A stretch of DNA of 64,000 nucleotides from Gracilimonas sp040882225. Its GTDB lineage: Bacteria > Bacteroidota > Rhodothermia > Balneolales > Balneolaceae. The first letter of the stretch is position 1. Each line of letters begins with the position of its first letter. Of the stretch, positions 36,259 to 44,907 are shown in pieces. Both the position numbers and the translations under genes were made by a program. Below the pieces are notes generated by a model, which was given only the letters and a program-made list of their open reading frames with translations, searched no databases and was not told where the DNA came from. The stretch lies in contig JBBEBR010000017.1 of NCBI GenBank assembly GCA_040882225.1, forward strand, positions 62,001-126,000, read 5' to 3'.

Positions 36259-37548
36259 ATGTATAAAAAACTGCTCATATTTGTATTTATTGGTTTAGTA
36301 GGATTGACTACTATTAGTTGCGATCAGCTATTAGGTTCTAAAGGAGACGATATTACCGATGAAATTTTTGATGAAGGTAAGAAAGATCCAAATCTCATTG
36401 TAGATGAAGTAGCTTACGCCGCGCTTCTTCCTTTTTGGGGTGATTTTGACAGTCCAACCGATGTATTCATAGGCTATGACGAACTAGTATATATCACCGA
36501 TTCGGAAGGTCTTCATGTATTAGATAGGGCTGGTCGAAGATATGACTCTATTTCAATAAGAGGAGCAGTTTCCGTTACTCAAGACCGCCTTCTGAATGTT
36601 TATGTAGCTGCAAGATACGACACAGTGATTACTGCTGTTGATCCGGATATCACCTGGGACTTACCCGCTGTGTACAAAATAAAAAATGCTAATGGAGCTG
36701 GAGCGGTAGAAATTGTAGATATACTCCGTCATCCATTTATGGATAACAGTCGCTCTACAACACAGGCTCAACATAGAAGGTTAGATCGCAGCGGTGCGGA
36801 TAATGAAGAACTTGTTGAATTGACTGGGGTTACTGTATTGGCAAACAACGACATATATGTCTCACGCAGAGGACCTGCTAATTCATCAGGTCAGGCAGCT
36901 GCCCCAGATAATACGGTGTTGGTATATGATGAACTGCGTGATAACAATGGCGACAGAACTGGTAAAATGAGGAATACCTCCCAGATTCGAACCTTGAATC
37001 CAAACACACCTTCTTTATTAAGCGGATTATCAATTTCAGATATCAGCTCATTTACAGGTCCTCCACAACGTGAAAACATACCTGAAAATTTAAGTTTTCT
37101 GCTTTCCCAGGGAGCACCCGAGCGTGACATTCCATACCGGGTTTTATGGGTAAATGCCGTTCAAACACCTGATGGATTAGTATACCAGTCTAATGGTACA
37201 TTATTAACCCGTGATACTACCAGAGCGGAATCATTTTTATATGATCAGGATAAATTCAAAAATCCAACCGGCATAGCATATTCAGCAGATTCCAGAGGTC
37301 ATATTTTTGTAGTTGATTCAGAAACAGACAGCCTATACATGTTTCAGTCGAATGGAATAGAAGGTATAAACCCACCCGCTGGTTCTGCTATCGATAAAGC
37401 TATTAATGTTTCTTTTGGTGGAACAGGAAATGGACCACGGGAATTTAACAATCCAAGTGGCGTGGCTTATTTTAAAGAGATTGTCTACGTTGCCGATACC
37501 GGAAATAACAGAATTGCACGCTACAAACTAACTACCGATTTTGAGTAA
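36259..37548 (+). CDS. Beta-propeller (NHL-like) lipoprotein
   Basis: A 429-residue lipoprotein (lipobox TISC). The body contains repeats with 'PTDVFIGYDELVYITDSEG', 'PTGIAYSADSRGHIFVVDSE' and 'NPSGVAYFKEIVYVADTGNN' patterns, typical of NHL/six-bladed propellers that bind proteins or ligands or carry enzymatic sites. I start at ATG 36259; a GTG at 36247 would add four residues and overlap the PorV-like stop. The downstream phosphodiesterase gene overlaps its last eight bases. Specific function unknown. Confidence 0.82.
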   Translation: MYKKLLIFVFIGLVGLTTISCDQLLGSKGDDITDEIFDEGKKDPNLIVDEVAYAALLPFWGDFDSPTDVFIGYDELVYITDSEGLHVLDRAGRRYDSISIRGAVSVTQDRLLNVYVAARYDTVITAVDPDITWDLPAVYKIKNANGAGAVEIVDILRHPFMDNSRSTTQAQHRRLDRSGADNEELVELTGVTVLANNDIYVSRRGPANSSGQAAAPDNTVLVYDELRDNNGDRTGKMRNTSQIRTLNPNTPSLLSGLSISDISSFTGPPQRENIPENLSFLLSQGAPERDIPYRVLWVNAVQTPDGLVYQSNGTLLTRDTTRAESFLYDQDKFKNPTGIAYSADSRGHIFVVDSETDSLYMFQSNGIEGINPPAGSAIDKAINVSFGGTGNGPREFNNPSGVAYFKEIVYVADTGNNRIARYKLTTDFE

Positions 37549-38782
37549 GTCTGTACCAATCAAAGTTATTCTGTTTGCGCTTATTTCGACGTGCTTCCTT
37601 TCTTGTTCAAATCAGAATCAGCAAGAGAATCAAAAACTGCTATTAGTTTCCTTCGATGGATTTCGTCACGATTATCTCTCTAAAACAGAAACCCCGAATT
37701 TTGATCAATTCGTAGAAAAGGGAGTAATCAGCGAAGGACTGATTCCGATTTTCCCTTCTAAAACCTTTCCGAATTATTATGCAATAGCCACAGGGTTATA
37801 CCCCGAAAACAACGGCTTTATCGGCAATAGCATGTATGATTCTCAAATGGACGCGAGTTTTTCGATGAGCAACAGGGACGCCGTCGAAAACCCAGATTGG
37901 TATGAAGGGGAGCCTATTTGGAACACCGTGGAGAAGTCGGGGAAAAAAGCCGGAACCATGTTTTGGGTGGGTTCAGAAACGCCAATACAAAATATGCGTC
38001 CGACGCATTGGAAGCAGTACGACGGCAGAATGCCAGACTCAGCCCGAATAGATACCGTTGTAAAGTGGCTTACCTTTGGTAATGATCAGGAAGTAGATTT
38101 CGCGACTTTATATTTCAGTTTTGTGGATAGCCGGGGTCATCGCTTCGGGCCGGACTCCGAGGAAGTAGTAGAAGCTATTAAACGAGCTGATGATTTAACG
38201 GGCTACTTAATGAAGCGATTACAAGAATCCGAAATTTTAGGAAATACAAATTTGATGATAGTTTCTGACCACGGTATGGCGGAGCTGTCGAGGGAAAGGA
38301 TTATAGTTTTAGATGATTTTGTAAACATCGAGGATCTCGAAATTATTGAATACAGTCCCTCCCTGATGATGAACGTAAAAAATGGAAAACTGGACGAAGT
38401 GTATGCGGCTCTGAAAGAGAACGAAGAACATTATCAGGTGTATAAAAAAGATGAAATTCCAGAACGCTTTCATCTCAAAAAACATCAGCGGGTACCTGAA
38501 CTATTGATGATTGTCGATGTAGGCTACACCATCAACAGCAAAGCGTATTTTGATGACCGGCCAGATTATCCTTCCGGCGGAGCTCATGGTTTTGATAATC
38601 AGGCGAGGGAAATGCACGCGTTATTTCTTGCGCAAGGCCCGGCTTTCAAAAAAGGATATCAAATGAAGAGTTTTGAAAACGTGCACTTATACGAATTGAT
38701 GGCACACTTGCTCAACATCAAACCTGCCGCAACCGATGGCTCCATTGACAGCGTATCGATGATGTTGAAAACAGGTTTTTGA
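37541..38782 (+). CDS. NPP-type (ectonucleotide pyrophosphatase/phosphodiesterase) lipoprotein
   Basis: A 413-residue alkaline-phosphatase-superfamily enzyme of the nucleotide pyrophosphatase/phosphodiesterase type. The lipobox is FLSC (residues 19-22). The metal-site Asp is in 'LLVSFDGFRHDYLSK', the nucleophile Thr in 'FPSKTFPNYYAIATGLYPEN', further ligands in 'MIVSDHGMAEL' and 'GGAHGFDNQ'. Such enzymes hydrolyse nucleotides or phosphodiesters outside the cytoplasm. The start is TTG and overlaps the propeller gene by eight bases; no ATG is available before the signal. Last gene of the surface locus. Confidence 0.9.
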   Translation: MSKSVPIKVILFALISTCFLSCSNQNQQENQKLLLVSFDGFRHDYLSKTETPNFDQFVEKGVISEGLIPIFPSKTFPNYYAIATGLYPENNGFIGNSMYDSQMDASFSMSNRDAVENPDWYEGEPIWNTVEKSGKKAGTMFWVGSETPIQNMRPTHWKQYDGRMPDSARIDTVVKWLTFGNDQEVDFATLYFSFVDSRGHRFGPDSEEVVEAIKRADDLTGYLMKRLQESEILGNTNLMIVSDHGMAELSRERIIVLDDFVNIEDLEIIEYSPSLMMNVKNGKLDEVYAALKENEEHYQVYKKDEIPERFHLKKHQRVPELLMIVDVGYTINSKAYFDDRPDYPSGGAHGFDNQAREMHALFLAQGPAFKKGYQMKSFENVHLYELMAHLLNIKPAATDGSIDSVSMMLKTGF

Positions 38783-38925
38783 GACACCGCAAATTTTTCT
38801 AAAACGAGAATCAGGAAATTAGTCCTAAAAAATCTTGTCTTATAGGTTATTAAAATTGCATCTGTCTAAAAGTGAACAGATATTCCATTCTTATTTTACT
38901 CACTACTCAAATTAAGAATTAACCA

Positions 38926-39261
38926 ATGCCGTACATAGTAACCGAGCCCTGTATTCAATGTAAGTATACTAATTGCGCTGCCGTTTGTCCGGTTGACGCT
39001 TTCCGTGAGGGCCCAAACTTTCTCGTAATAGACCCGAACGAATGTATAGATTGTGACGCCTGTGTTTCCGAATGTCCCGTTGAGGCCATTTATCCCGATG
39101 ATGAAGTTCCTGAAAAATGGGAAGATTACATTGATCTGAATGAACGTCTTTCTGAACATTGGGAAGATCGCATTATTAATGAGACACACGATTCGCTGCC
39201 CGATGCCGACGAGTGGGCTACAAGAGAAGAGAAGCGGGATCAGTTAGTTGAAGAGTGGTAG
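38926..39261 (+). CDS. fdxA: FdxA-type ferredoxin (two Fe-S clusters)
   Basis: A 111-residue electron carrier with two clusters of cysteines: C9, C12, C17, C21 in 'CIQCKYTNCAAVCP' and C40, C43, C46, C50 in 'CIDCDACVSECPVEAI'. The arrangement and the extra C-terminal helix ('EKWEDYIDLNERLSEHWED') match the 7Fe/8Fe FdxA ferredoxins widespread in bacteria. Monocistronic, with about 70 bases to folP. Confidence 0.95.
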   Translation: MPYIVTEPCIQCKYTNCAAVCPVDAFREGPNFLVIDPNECIDCDACVSECPVEAIYPDDEVPEKWEDYIDLNERLSEHWEDRIINETHDSLPDADEWATREEKRDQLVEEW

Positions 39262-39329
39262 TTAAATCAAGTGGAAGATATTAGGTAACTCGCCGATTAT
39301 TCTTCCTTACATATATAAGAAAATTAGGA

Positions 39330-40160
39330 TTGCCTCATACACGAAACTTTGCTTCCGATTCTGAATCCCCGCAAATAATGGGGATTTTGAATGCTACGCC
39401 AGACTCCTTTTCTGATGGCGGAAATTACATACATGTAAGCCGCGCCCTTGATCGCATTTCTATCATGATTAAAGAAGGTGCGCAAATTATTGATGTTGGT
39501 GGTGAGTCGACCCGCCCGGGCGCTGAGCGGGTTTCAGTTCAGGAGGAACTAAACCGCATAGAACCCATTTTAGAAGCTGCTATTTCAATTTTCAAAAATA
39601 CGGTTTTCTCTATAGATACCACCAATTTTAAAGTGGCGGAGAAAGCTCTTGAACTGGGAGCAACAATAGTGAACGATGTGAGTGGCATGCAAAAAGAGCC
39701 GCGCCTTGCAGATTTATGCGCCCAATATGATGCCGTTTTTGTAATCATGCATTCGAAAGGGGATCCAGAAACAATGCAACAAAATCCGCACTATGAAGAT
39801 GTAGTTGATGATGTTCGCTCGTTCTTTGAAGACAAAATTAAGGAAGCAATTTCCCGTGGTGCAAAAAATATTATTTTAGATCCGGGCATTGGTTTTGGTA
39901 AAACTGTAGAACATAACCTAAAGCTGATTGCGCACTTGGATGTCTTTAAAGAATTTGGTTTTCCGATTTTAGTTGGAGCTTCCAGAAAGTCACTAATTGG
40001 CAAAATTTTAGGAGGCCGGCCTGTTGACGAGAGGCTGGTTGGAAGTATTGCAACTCATTATCACGCACTTACTAAAGGGGCAAATATTTTGCGCGTTCAT
40101 GATGTAAAGGAAGCTTCCGATTCTATTTGTATATTCAACGCAATTCAATCACAAACTTAA
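39330..40160 (+). CDS. folP: Dihydropteroate synthase
   Basis: Condenses p-aminobenzoate with dihydropterin pyrophosphate in folate synthesis. 'MGILNATPDSFSDGG' near residue 17 and 'DVGGESTRPGAERVS' are the two signature motifs, and 'LDPGIGFGKTVEHNLKLI' contributes the pterin site. I use TTG 39330, which puts the signature at the usual distance from the N-terminus; the ATG at 39378 would cut into the signature strand. cdaA follows 15 bases later, a known folP-cdaA neighbourhood. Confidence 0.95.
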   Translation: MPHTRNFASDSESPQIMGILNATPDSFSDGGNYIHVSRALDRISIMIKEGAQIIDVGGESTRPGAERVSVQEELNRIEPILEAAISIFKNTVFSIDTTNFKVAEKALELGATIVNDVSGMQKEPRLADLCAQYDAVFVIMHSKGDPETMQQNPHYEDVVDDVRSFFEDKIKEAISRGAKNIILDPGIGFGKTVEHNLKLIAHLDVFKEFGFPILVGASRKSLIGKILGGRPVDERLVGSIATHYHALTKGANILRVHDVKEASDSICIFNAIQSQT

Positions 40161-40175
40161 AATCTCAGGCACGTC

Positions 40176-40991
40176 TTGTTTCCTATTGGTTTTCTCGAAT
40201 TTGGTATAAAAGATTTTGTGGAGACGCTGATAATAGCGCTCGCCCTGGTCTATCTGTACCGATGGGTTCGAGGCACCTTTGCCATTCAGGCTGCAATTGG
40301 AATTCTTTTTGTTGTGATTTTGAACGTGATAATTGGGCTGCTGGGATTTAATACCATCAACTCAATTCTCAGCCAAATTTTAGATGTTGGAATTATTGCC
40401 GTAATCATTCTCTTTCAACCCGAAATAAGAAAGCTGCTTTACCGGCTGGGAACCAATACTAATCTGGATCGTTTTTTCTCCACCGCCAACTCTGACCGCA
40501 CCGTCGAAGAAGTGGTAGAAGCGGTAAAGATTATGGCTAAAAATAAAATCGGGGCATTGATCGTCTTTGCCCGTACATCATCTCTGCAAGATTTAGTAGA
40601 TGCCGGTGTAAATATTGACGCTGAAATAAAAAGCGAGTTGCTGGTTACAATTTTCCAGAAAGAAACTCCCCTTCATGATGGCGCCGTTGTTATCCGCGGA
40701 AACAGAATTGTGGCTGCAAGCTGTTATTTGCCTATTTCTCAAAACCCCAATATCTCCACTTCTTTTGGAACAAGACACCGCGCTGCGGTTGGAATCAGTG
40801 AATCGAATAATGTATTTGTGATTATAGTATCTGAAGAAACGGGCAGGATTTCCATCGCCCGGAATGGGTCTCTTACCAGTGGGCTCACTATTCAAAAGCT
40901 GCGGGTTGAAATGGAAGAAGTATTCGGCACAGAAAAGTTTGATGCCGACATCGCCTTCTCATCTCCAAAAGCCGATGCGAATGTAGGCTGA
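40176..40991 (+). CDS. cdaA: Diadenylate cyclase CdaA
   Basis: Makes c-di-AMP from two ATP. Three hydrophobic helices in residues about 10-75 are followed by a DAC (DisA_N) domain. The catalytic motifs are 'PLHDGAVVIRGNRIVAASCY' (DGA) and 'STSFGTRHRAAVGISE' (RHR). c-di-AMP regulates potassium and osmolyte uptake and wall homeostasis. Starts with TTG, 15 bases after folP. It is convergent with meaB. Confidence 0.94.
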   Translation: MFPIGFLEFGIKDFVETLIIALALVYLYRWVRGTFAIQAAIGILFVVILNVIIGLLGFNTINSILSQILDVGIIAVIILFQPEIRKLLYRLGTNTNLDRFFSTANSDRTVEEVVEAVKIMAKNKIGALIVFARTSSLQDLVDAGVNIDAEIKSELLVTIFQKETPLHDGAVVIRGNRIVAASCYLPISQNPNISTSFGTRHRAAVGISESNNVFVIIVSEETGRISIARNGSLTSGLTIQKLRVEMEEVFGTEKFDADIAFSSPKADANVG

Positions 40992-40998
40992 ATCTCAG

Positions 40999-42003
40999 CT
41001 ATTTATTTGAAAAAGCACGCATCAATTCTTTCGCGGCTTTATGTGAGGAAATCTCGCCATTCTGAACCTGCTCCCGGAAAGTTTCTAACCTGTTTTTTAA
41101 TTCCGGATTATTATAGAAAGCGGAATGTAATTCCTGATTAATACTTTCTTCGAGCCAGTAAACGGCCTGCTCTTTTCTCTTTTGATCAAAGTAGCCCTTA
41201 GCCTTGGTGTGTCGAACAAATTCATCTACAATTTCCCAAACTTCAGAAATTCCTTTAGAGTGAATCGCAGAACAGGTTGCTACTTTTGGAGCCCAGCCCG
41301 ACTCAGTTGGCGGGAAAAGATGAAGCGCGTTTTTGTATTCAGCAACGGCTCGCTTGGCGGCTTGTTCATTTCCCTCATCCGCTTTATTAATCACAATGGA
41401 ATCCGCCATTTCCATGATGCCGCGTTTTATTCCCTGAAGTTCGTCACCCGCTCCGGCAAGCATCAGCAGCAAAAAGAAATCAACCATAGAATGCACGGCT
41501 GTTTCCGATTGTCCGACTCCTACTGTTTCAATTAAAATAGTATCGAAGCCGGCGGCTTCACACAAGGTGATGGTTTCCCTGGTGCTCCGCGCCACGCCAC
41601 CTAAAGAGCCCGAAGTGGGCGTGGGCCGAATGTATGCTTTAGGATGATTTGAAAGCGTCTCCATTCGGGTTTTATCACCCAGGATGCTTCCGTGGGTTTT
41701 TGAGCTGCTGGGATCAACAGCCAGAACTGCCAGCGTTCTGTTTTGTTCGTTGATAACATGATTTCCAAAAGCCTCGATAAAAGTGCTTTTGCCAACTCCC
41801 GGTACTCCGGTTATGCCAATACGGATAGATTCCCCGGAACGAGGAAGACAACCCTCTATTATCTGCTGAGCTAATTCCTGATGCTCGGGTTTAGAACTTT
41901 CGGTAAGAGTAATTGCGCGGCTCAGCAGCATTCGATTTCCTGCTAAAATTCCATCGATAAATTCTTTTGAGGAAGGATTTTTCTTAGGCAAAACCGTCTC
42001 CAT
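40999..42003 (-). CDS. meaB: Methylmalonyl-CoA mutase-associated GTPase MeaB
   Basis: A 334-residue G3E-family GTPase that guards methylmalonyl-CoA mutase during cofactor loading and reactivation. The P-loop is 'GITGVPGVGKSTFIEAFG'. Switch and Mg-binding residues are in 'AVDPSSSKTHGSILGDKTRM' and 'IETVGVGQSETAV', and the base-recognition motif is 'VINKADEGNE' (NKAD). Last gene of the mutase operon, separated from mutB by a 210-base gap that holds two hairpin repeats. Confidence 0.95.
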   Translation of the reverse strand: METVLPKKNPSSKEFIDGILAGNRMLLSRAITLTESSKPEHQELAQQIIEGCLPRSGESIRIGITGVPGVGKSTFIEAFGNHVINEQNRTLAVLAVDPSSSKTHGSILGDKTRMETLSNHPKAYIRPTPTSGSLGGVARSTRETITLCEAAGFDTILIETVGVGQSETAVHSMVDFFLLLMLAGAGDELQGIKRGIMEMADSIVINKADEGNEQAAKRAVAEYKNALHLFPPTESGWAPKVATCSAIHSKGISEVWEIVDEFVRHTKAKGYFDQKRKEQAVYWLEESINQELHSAFYNNPELKNRLETFREQVQNGEISSHKAAKELMRAFSNK

Positions 42004-42015
42004 TATCTGTGTACT

Positions 42016-42080
42016 GGAACACCCCGGATTCTGCAGCTGAACGCAGCAGAATCATCCCCTCTGGGAGAGGAGAATTATTT
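42016..42080 (+). repeat. Dispersed double-hairpin repeat, copy a
   Basis: GGAACACCCC, then a hairpin GATTCTGC/GCAGAATC (42027-42034 with 42046-42053), then TCCCCTCT/AGAGGAGA (42055-42062 with 42066-42073, one mismatch), ending in GAATTATTT. Same layout as copies at 52277 and 57285, but stem 1 has a different sequence and still pairs. Confidence 0.65.
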
Positions 42081-42130
42081 GATGCTTTGTTCTTATTCTC
42101 GAATAGTTTTTTTCTCGGATAGATTATTGA

Positions 42131-42175
42131 AAGTCTTCCCTTAAAAGGGGATTCGGTATGTGGGAAGGGTGGATG
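42131..42175 (-). repeat. Related hairpin repeat in opposite orientation
   Basis: On the minus strand it reads CCACCCTTCCCAC, then a C-rich hairpin; CCCTT/AAGGG (42138-42142 with 42145-42149) and CTTCCC/GGGAAG (42135-42140 with 42162-42167) are competing stems. It resembles the CACCCC-start repeats elsewhere in the window but in reverse. The assignment is less certain. Confidence 0.35.
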
Positions 42176-42213
42176 AAGGTTCAAATGCTTCGCTCCCGCA
42201 GTGGCTAAAATCT

Positions 42214-44361
42214 TCACGAGGAATAGTTTTCTATAAGTATTTCCAGGATCTCTTTGGCCGCTTTTGGGATTACCGTTCCCGGCCCAAAAACTGCCGTTAC
42301 TCCTTTATCGTATAAAAACTGGTAATCTTTCTGAGGAATAACTCCCCCGGCAATTACTATAATATCTTCGCGGCCATTCTTTTTCAGTTCATCAATTACT
42401 TGGGGGACGAGCGTTTTATGCCCCGCCGCAAGGCTGGATACTCCTAAAATATGAACGTCGTTTTCTACCGCCTGTCTTGCGGCTTCTTCCGGAGTTTGGA
42501 AGAGCGGGCCGATATCCACGTCAAAACCTAAATCGGCGAAGCTGGTAGAGATCACTTTTGCGCCACGGTCATGGCCATCCTGACCCATTTTAGCAACCAT
42601 GATTCGCGGCCGCCGCCCATCCATTTCCGCAAACTTATCAGCCAGATTGAGTGCCGCTTTAAACTGATCGTTATTTTTTAGTTCAGAAGAATACACACCG
42701 GAAATTGATTTTATTGTTGCTTTATATCGCCCAAAAGGTTTCTCCATAGCATAGGAAATCTCTCCGAGAGTTGCTCGTTTTCTGGCGGCATCCACGGCCA
42801 GTTCCAGTAAATTACCATCTCCAGATTCCGCACCTTTGGTCAGTCTATCCAAAGCCGCTCCCACGGCATCATCATCACGTTCGGCTTTTGTTTTTTGAAT
42901 GCGCTCGATCTGCGATTTTCGAACGCGATCGTTATCTACTTCCAGGATTTCGATTTCCGATTTTTCGTCTGTTTGGAATTTATTAATCCCCACAATAGTA
43001 TCTTTTCCGGAGTCGATACGAGCTTGTTTTCGAGCGGCGGCTTCTTCAATTCTCATTTTAGGAATGCCGGTTTCAATTGCTTTCGCCATTCCACCCAATT
43101 CCTCTACTTCAGAAATTAAATCCCAGGCCTGCCGTGCAATTTGATCAGTCAGATATTCCACATAATACGAGCCAGCCCAGGGATCGACCGCTTTCGTAAT
43201 TCCCGTTTCTTCCTGCAAAAAAAGCTGCGTATTTCGGGCTATCCGTGCCGAAAAGTCCGTTGGTAATGCAATGGCTTCATCCAGCGCATTGGTATGGAGC
43301 GATTGCGTATGGCCGAGGGCAGCAGCCAATGCTTCGATGGTTGTGCGGGCAATATTATTAAAAGGATCTTGCTCCGTAAGGCTCCATCCTGAAGTTTGGC
43401 AATGGGTTCGCAACGAAAGCGATTTTTCATTTTTCGGGTTGAAGGATTTCACCAGTTTCGCCCACAATAAACGGGCGGCTCTCATCTTAGCAATCTCCAT
43501 AAAATGATTCATCCCAATTCCCCAAAAAAAGGAAAGCCGGGGAGCAAAGTCATCAATGTCTAACCCTGCATTTATTCCCGTGCGAATATATTCAAGGCCA
43601 TCGGCAAGTGTGTAGGCGAGCTCAATATCGCAAGTTGCACCGGCTTCCTGCATATGGTATCCGCTAATGCTGATGGAATTAAACCGTGGCATTTTTTGAG
43701 AAGTGAATTCAAAAATATCGCCGATTATTTTTATCGAAGGTCCGGGCGGATAGATGTAGGTATTTCGAACCATGAATTCTTTCAAAATATCATTTTGGAT
43801 GGTGCCGTTTAGTTGCTCCGGTTTCACTCCTTGCTCTTCAGCGGCCACAATATAGAAGGCCATAATTGGAATAACGGCTCCATTCATGGTCATCGAAACA
43901 GACATTTTTTCCAGCGGAATCTGATCAAACAAAATCTTCATATCCTCCACAGAATCGATGGCTACACCGGCTTTCCCAACATCTCCCGTTACCCGTGGAT
44001 GATCTGAATCATATCCCCGATGTGTTGCCAAATCAAAAGCTACAGAAAGTCCGCGCTGCCCGGCGGCTAAATTCCTTCGGTAAAAAGCATTCGATTCCTC
44101 AGCGGTAGAAAAACCAGCGTACTGCCGAATGGTCCAGGGACGAAGCGCATACATGGTGGAATACGGCCCGCGCAAATAAGGTGGAATTCCGGCGGCGTAA
44201 TCCAGATGTTTCAGCTTTTCGGTATCACCCGAAGTGTATATTTTTTTTATGGGGATTTTTTCCGGAGTCTCCCATAGTTCTGATTCCTGTCCATTTCCGG
44301 AAGAATAATCCTTTGCTTTTTGCGGTGGATGAAAGTCGATATCTGAAAAATCTTTTCTCAT
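42214..44361 (-). CDS. mutB: Methylmalonyl-CoA mutase, large (catalytic) subunit
   Basis: A 715-residue coenzyme-B12 mutase that interconverts (R)-methylmalonyl-CoA and succinyl-CoA, joining propionyl-CoA degradation to the TCA cycle. The N-terminal substrate barrel has 'YSTMYALRPWTIRQYAGFST' and 'GYHMQEAGATCDIELAYTLA'. The C-terminal B12-binding domain has 'AKMGQDGHDRGAKVISTSFA' (DxHxxG). The length is that of a full catalytic subunit. Its ATG overlaps the DinB-like stop (ATGA). Confidence 0.97.
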   Translation of the reverse strand: MRKDFSDIDFHPPQKAKDYSSGNGQESELWETPEKIPIKKIYTSGDTEKLKHLDYAAGIPPYLRGPYSTMYALRPWTIRQYAGFSTAEESNAFYRRNLAAGQRGLSVAFDLATHRGYDSDHPRVTGDVGKAGVAIDSVEDMKILFDQIPLEKMSVSMTMNGAVIPIMAFYIVAAEEQGVKPEQLNGTIQNDILKEFMVRNTYIYPPGPSIKIIGDIFEFTSQKMPRFNSISISGYHMQEAGATCDIELAYTLADGLEYIRTGINAGLDIDDFAPRLSFFWGIGMNHFMEIAKMRAARLLWAKLVKSFNPKNEKSLSLRTHCQTSGWSLTEQDPFNNIARTTIEALAAALGHTQSLHTNALDEAIALPTDFSARIARNTQLFLQEETGITKAVDPWAGSYYVEYLTDQIARQAWDLISEVEELGGMAKAIETGIPKMRIEEAAARKQARIDSGKDTIVGINKFQTDEKSEIEILEVDNDRVRKSQIERIQKTKAERDDDAVGAALDRLTKGAESGDGNLLELAVDAARKRATLGEISYAMEKPFGRYKATIKSISGVYSSELKNNDQFKAALNLADKFAEMDGRRPRIMVAKMGQDGHDRGAKVISTSFADLGFDVDIGPLFQTPEEAARQAVENDVHILGVSSLAAGHKTLVPQVIDELKKNGREDIIVIAGGVIPQKDYQFLYDKGVTAVFGPGTVIPKAAKEILEILIENYSS

Positions 44362-44906
44362 GCTGACTTAAGTTTTTTTAGCACTTCTTTAGCCTGACCA
44401 AAATGCCTGCGCTCGTGAGCAACTATTATGTCAAAGACGGTGTCGAGTTTATACACAATATGTTTATTGGCCGGCGAAGAAATTACAGTTTCTTTTTCCA
44501 GCAGATCCTGGCTGTTTAAAATCATCTGTTTTAACTCTTCTTGATGAGCTTTGAACCTGCTGAGTATATCCGAATAACCCTCACTTTGCGTGGGCTCCCA
44601 GATTGCGAATGTCTTTACTTTTTTGGGAGTATCTGGCTGTACCGATTTCAGAATAAAGCGGCCAAAGAAATTCACCAAAAAACTAAACCTTCCAGTGAAA
44701 GGCGTTTTATAGGTTCCCTTATGGAGAGATTTTATTGCAGGAAAATAACTCTCGTTGATAACTATAAGATGATCCATATTCTGGGCGATGCTCCAGGTTT
44801 CAGCATTTGGTTTCCAGTTCAGCTGATCGGCAGTTAACTCCCCAAAATTTTGATTGAAATCTTCAGTGATTTCATCAATTTCATTTGTCCAATTCGAAGT
44901 ACTCAT
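44358..44906 (-). CDS. DinB-like (YfiT) four-helix-bundle protein
   Basis: A 182-residue DinB-superfamily protein. The typical pieces are 'LNWKPNAETWSIAQNMDHLI' and 'VAHERRHFGQAKEVLKKL', with the three metal-ligand histidines (one in MDHL, two in HERRH). Members include metal-dependent thiol transferases. It is placed between the two mutase subunit genes: one base after the mutA stop and overlapping the mutB start by four. Such tight coupling implies co-regulation with the mutase, which is unusual. Confidence 0.88.
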   Translation of the reverse strand: MSTSNWTNEIDEITEDFNQNFGELTADQLNWKPNAETWSIAQNMDHLIVINESYFPAIKSLHKGTYKTPFTGRFSFLVNFFGRFILKSVQPDTPKKVKTFAIWEPTQSEGYSDILSRFKAHQEELKQMILNSQDLLEKETVISSPANKHIVYKLDTVFDIIVAHERRHFGQAKEVLKKLKSA

Positions 44907-44907
44907 C

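Noticed and set aside
41984..42217. 77-codon minus-strand frame in the meaB-mutB gap
   Set aside because: It is made of the hairpin repeats and overlaps both neighbours; no protein-like composition.
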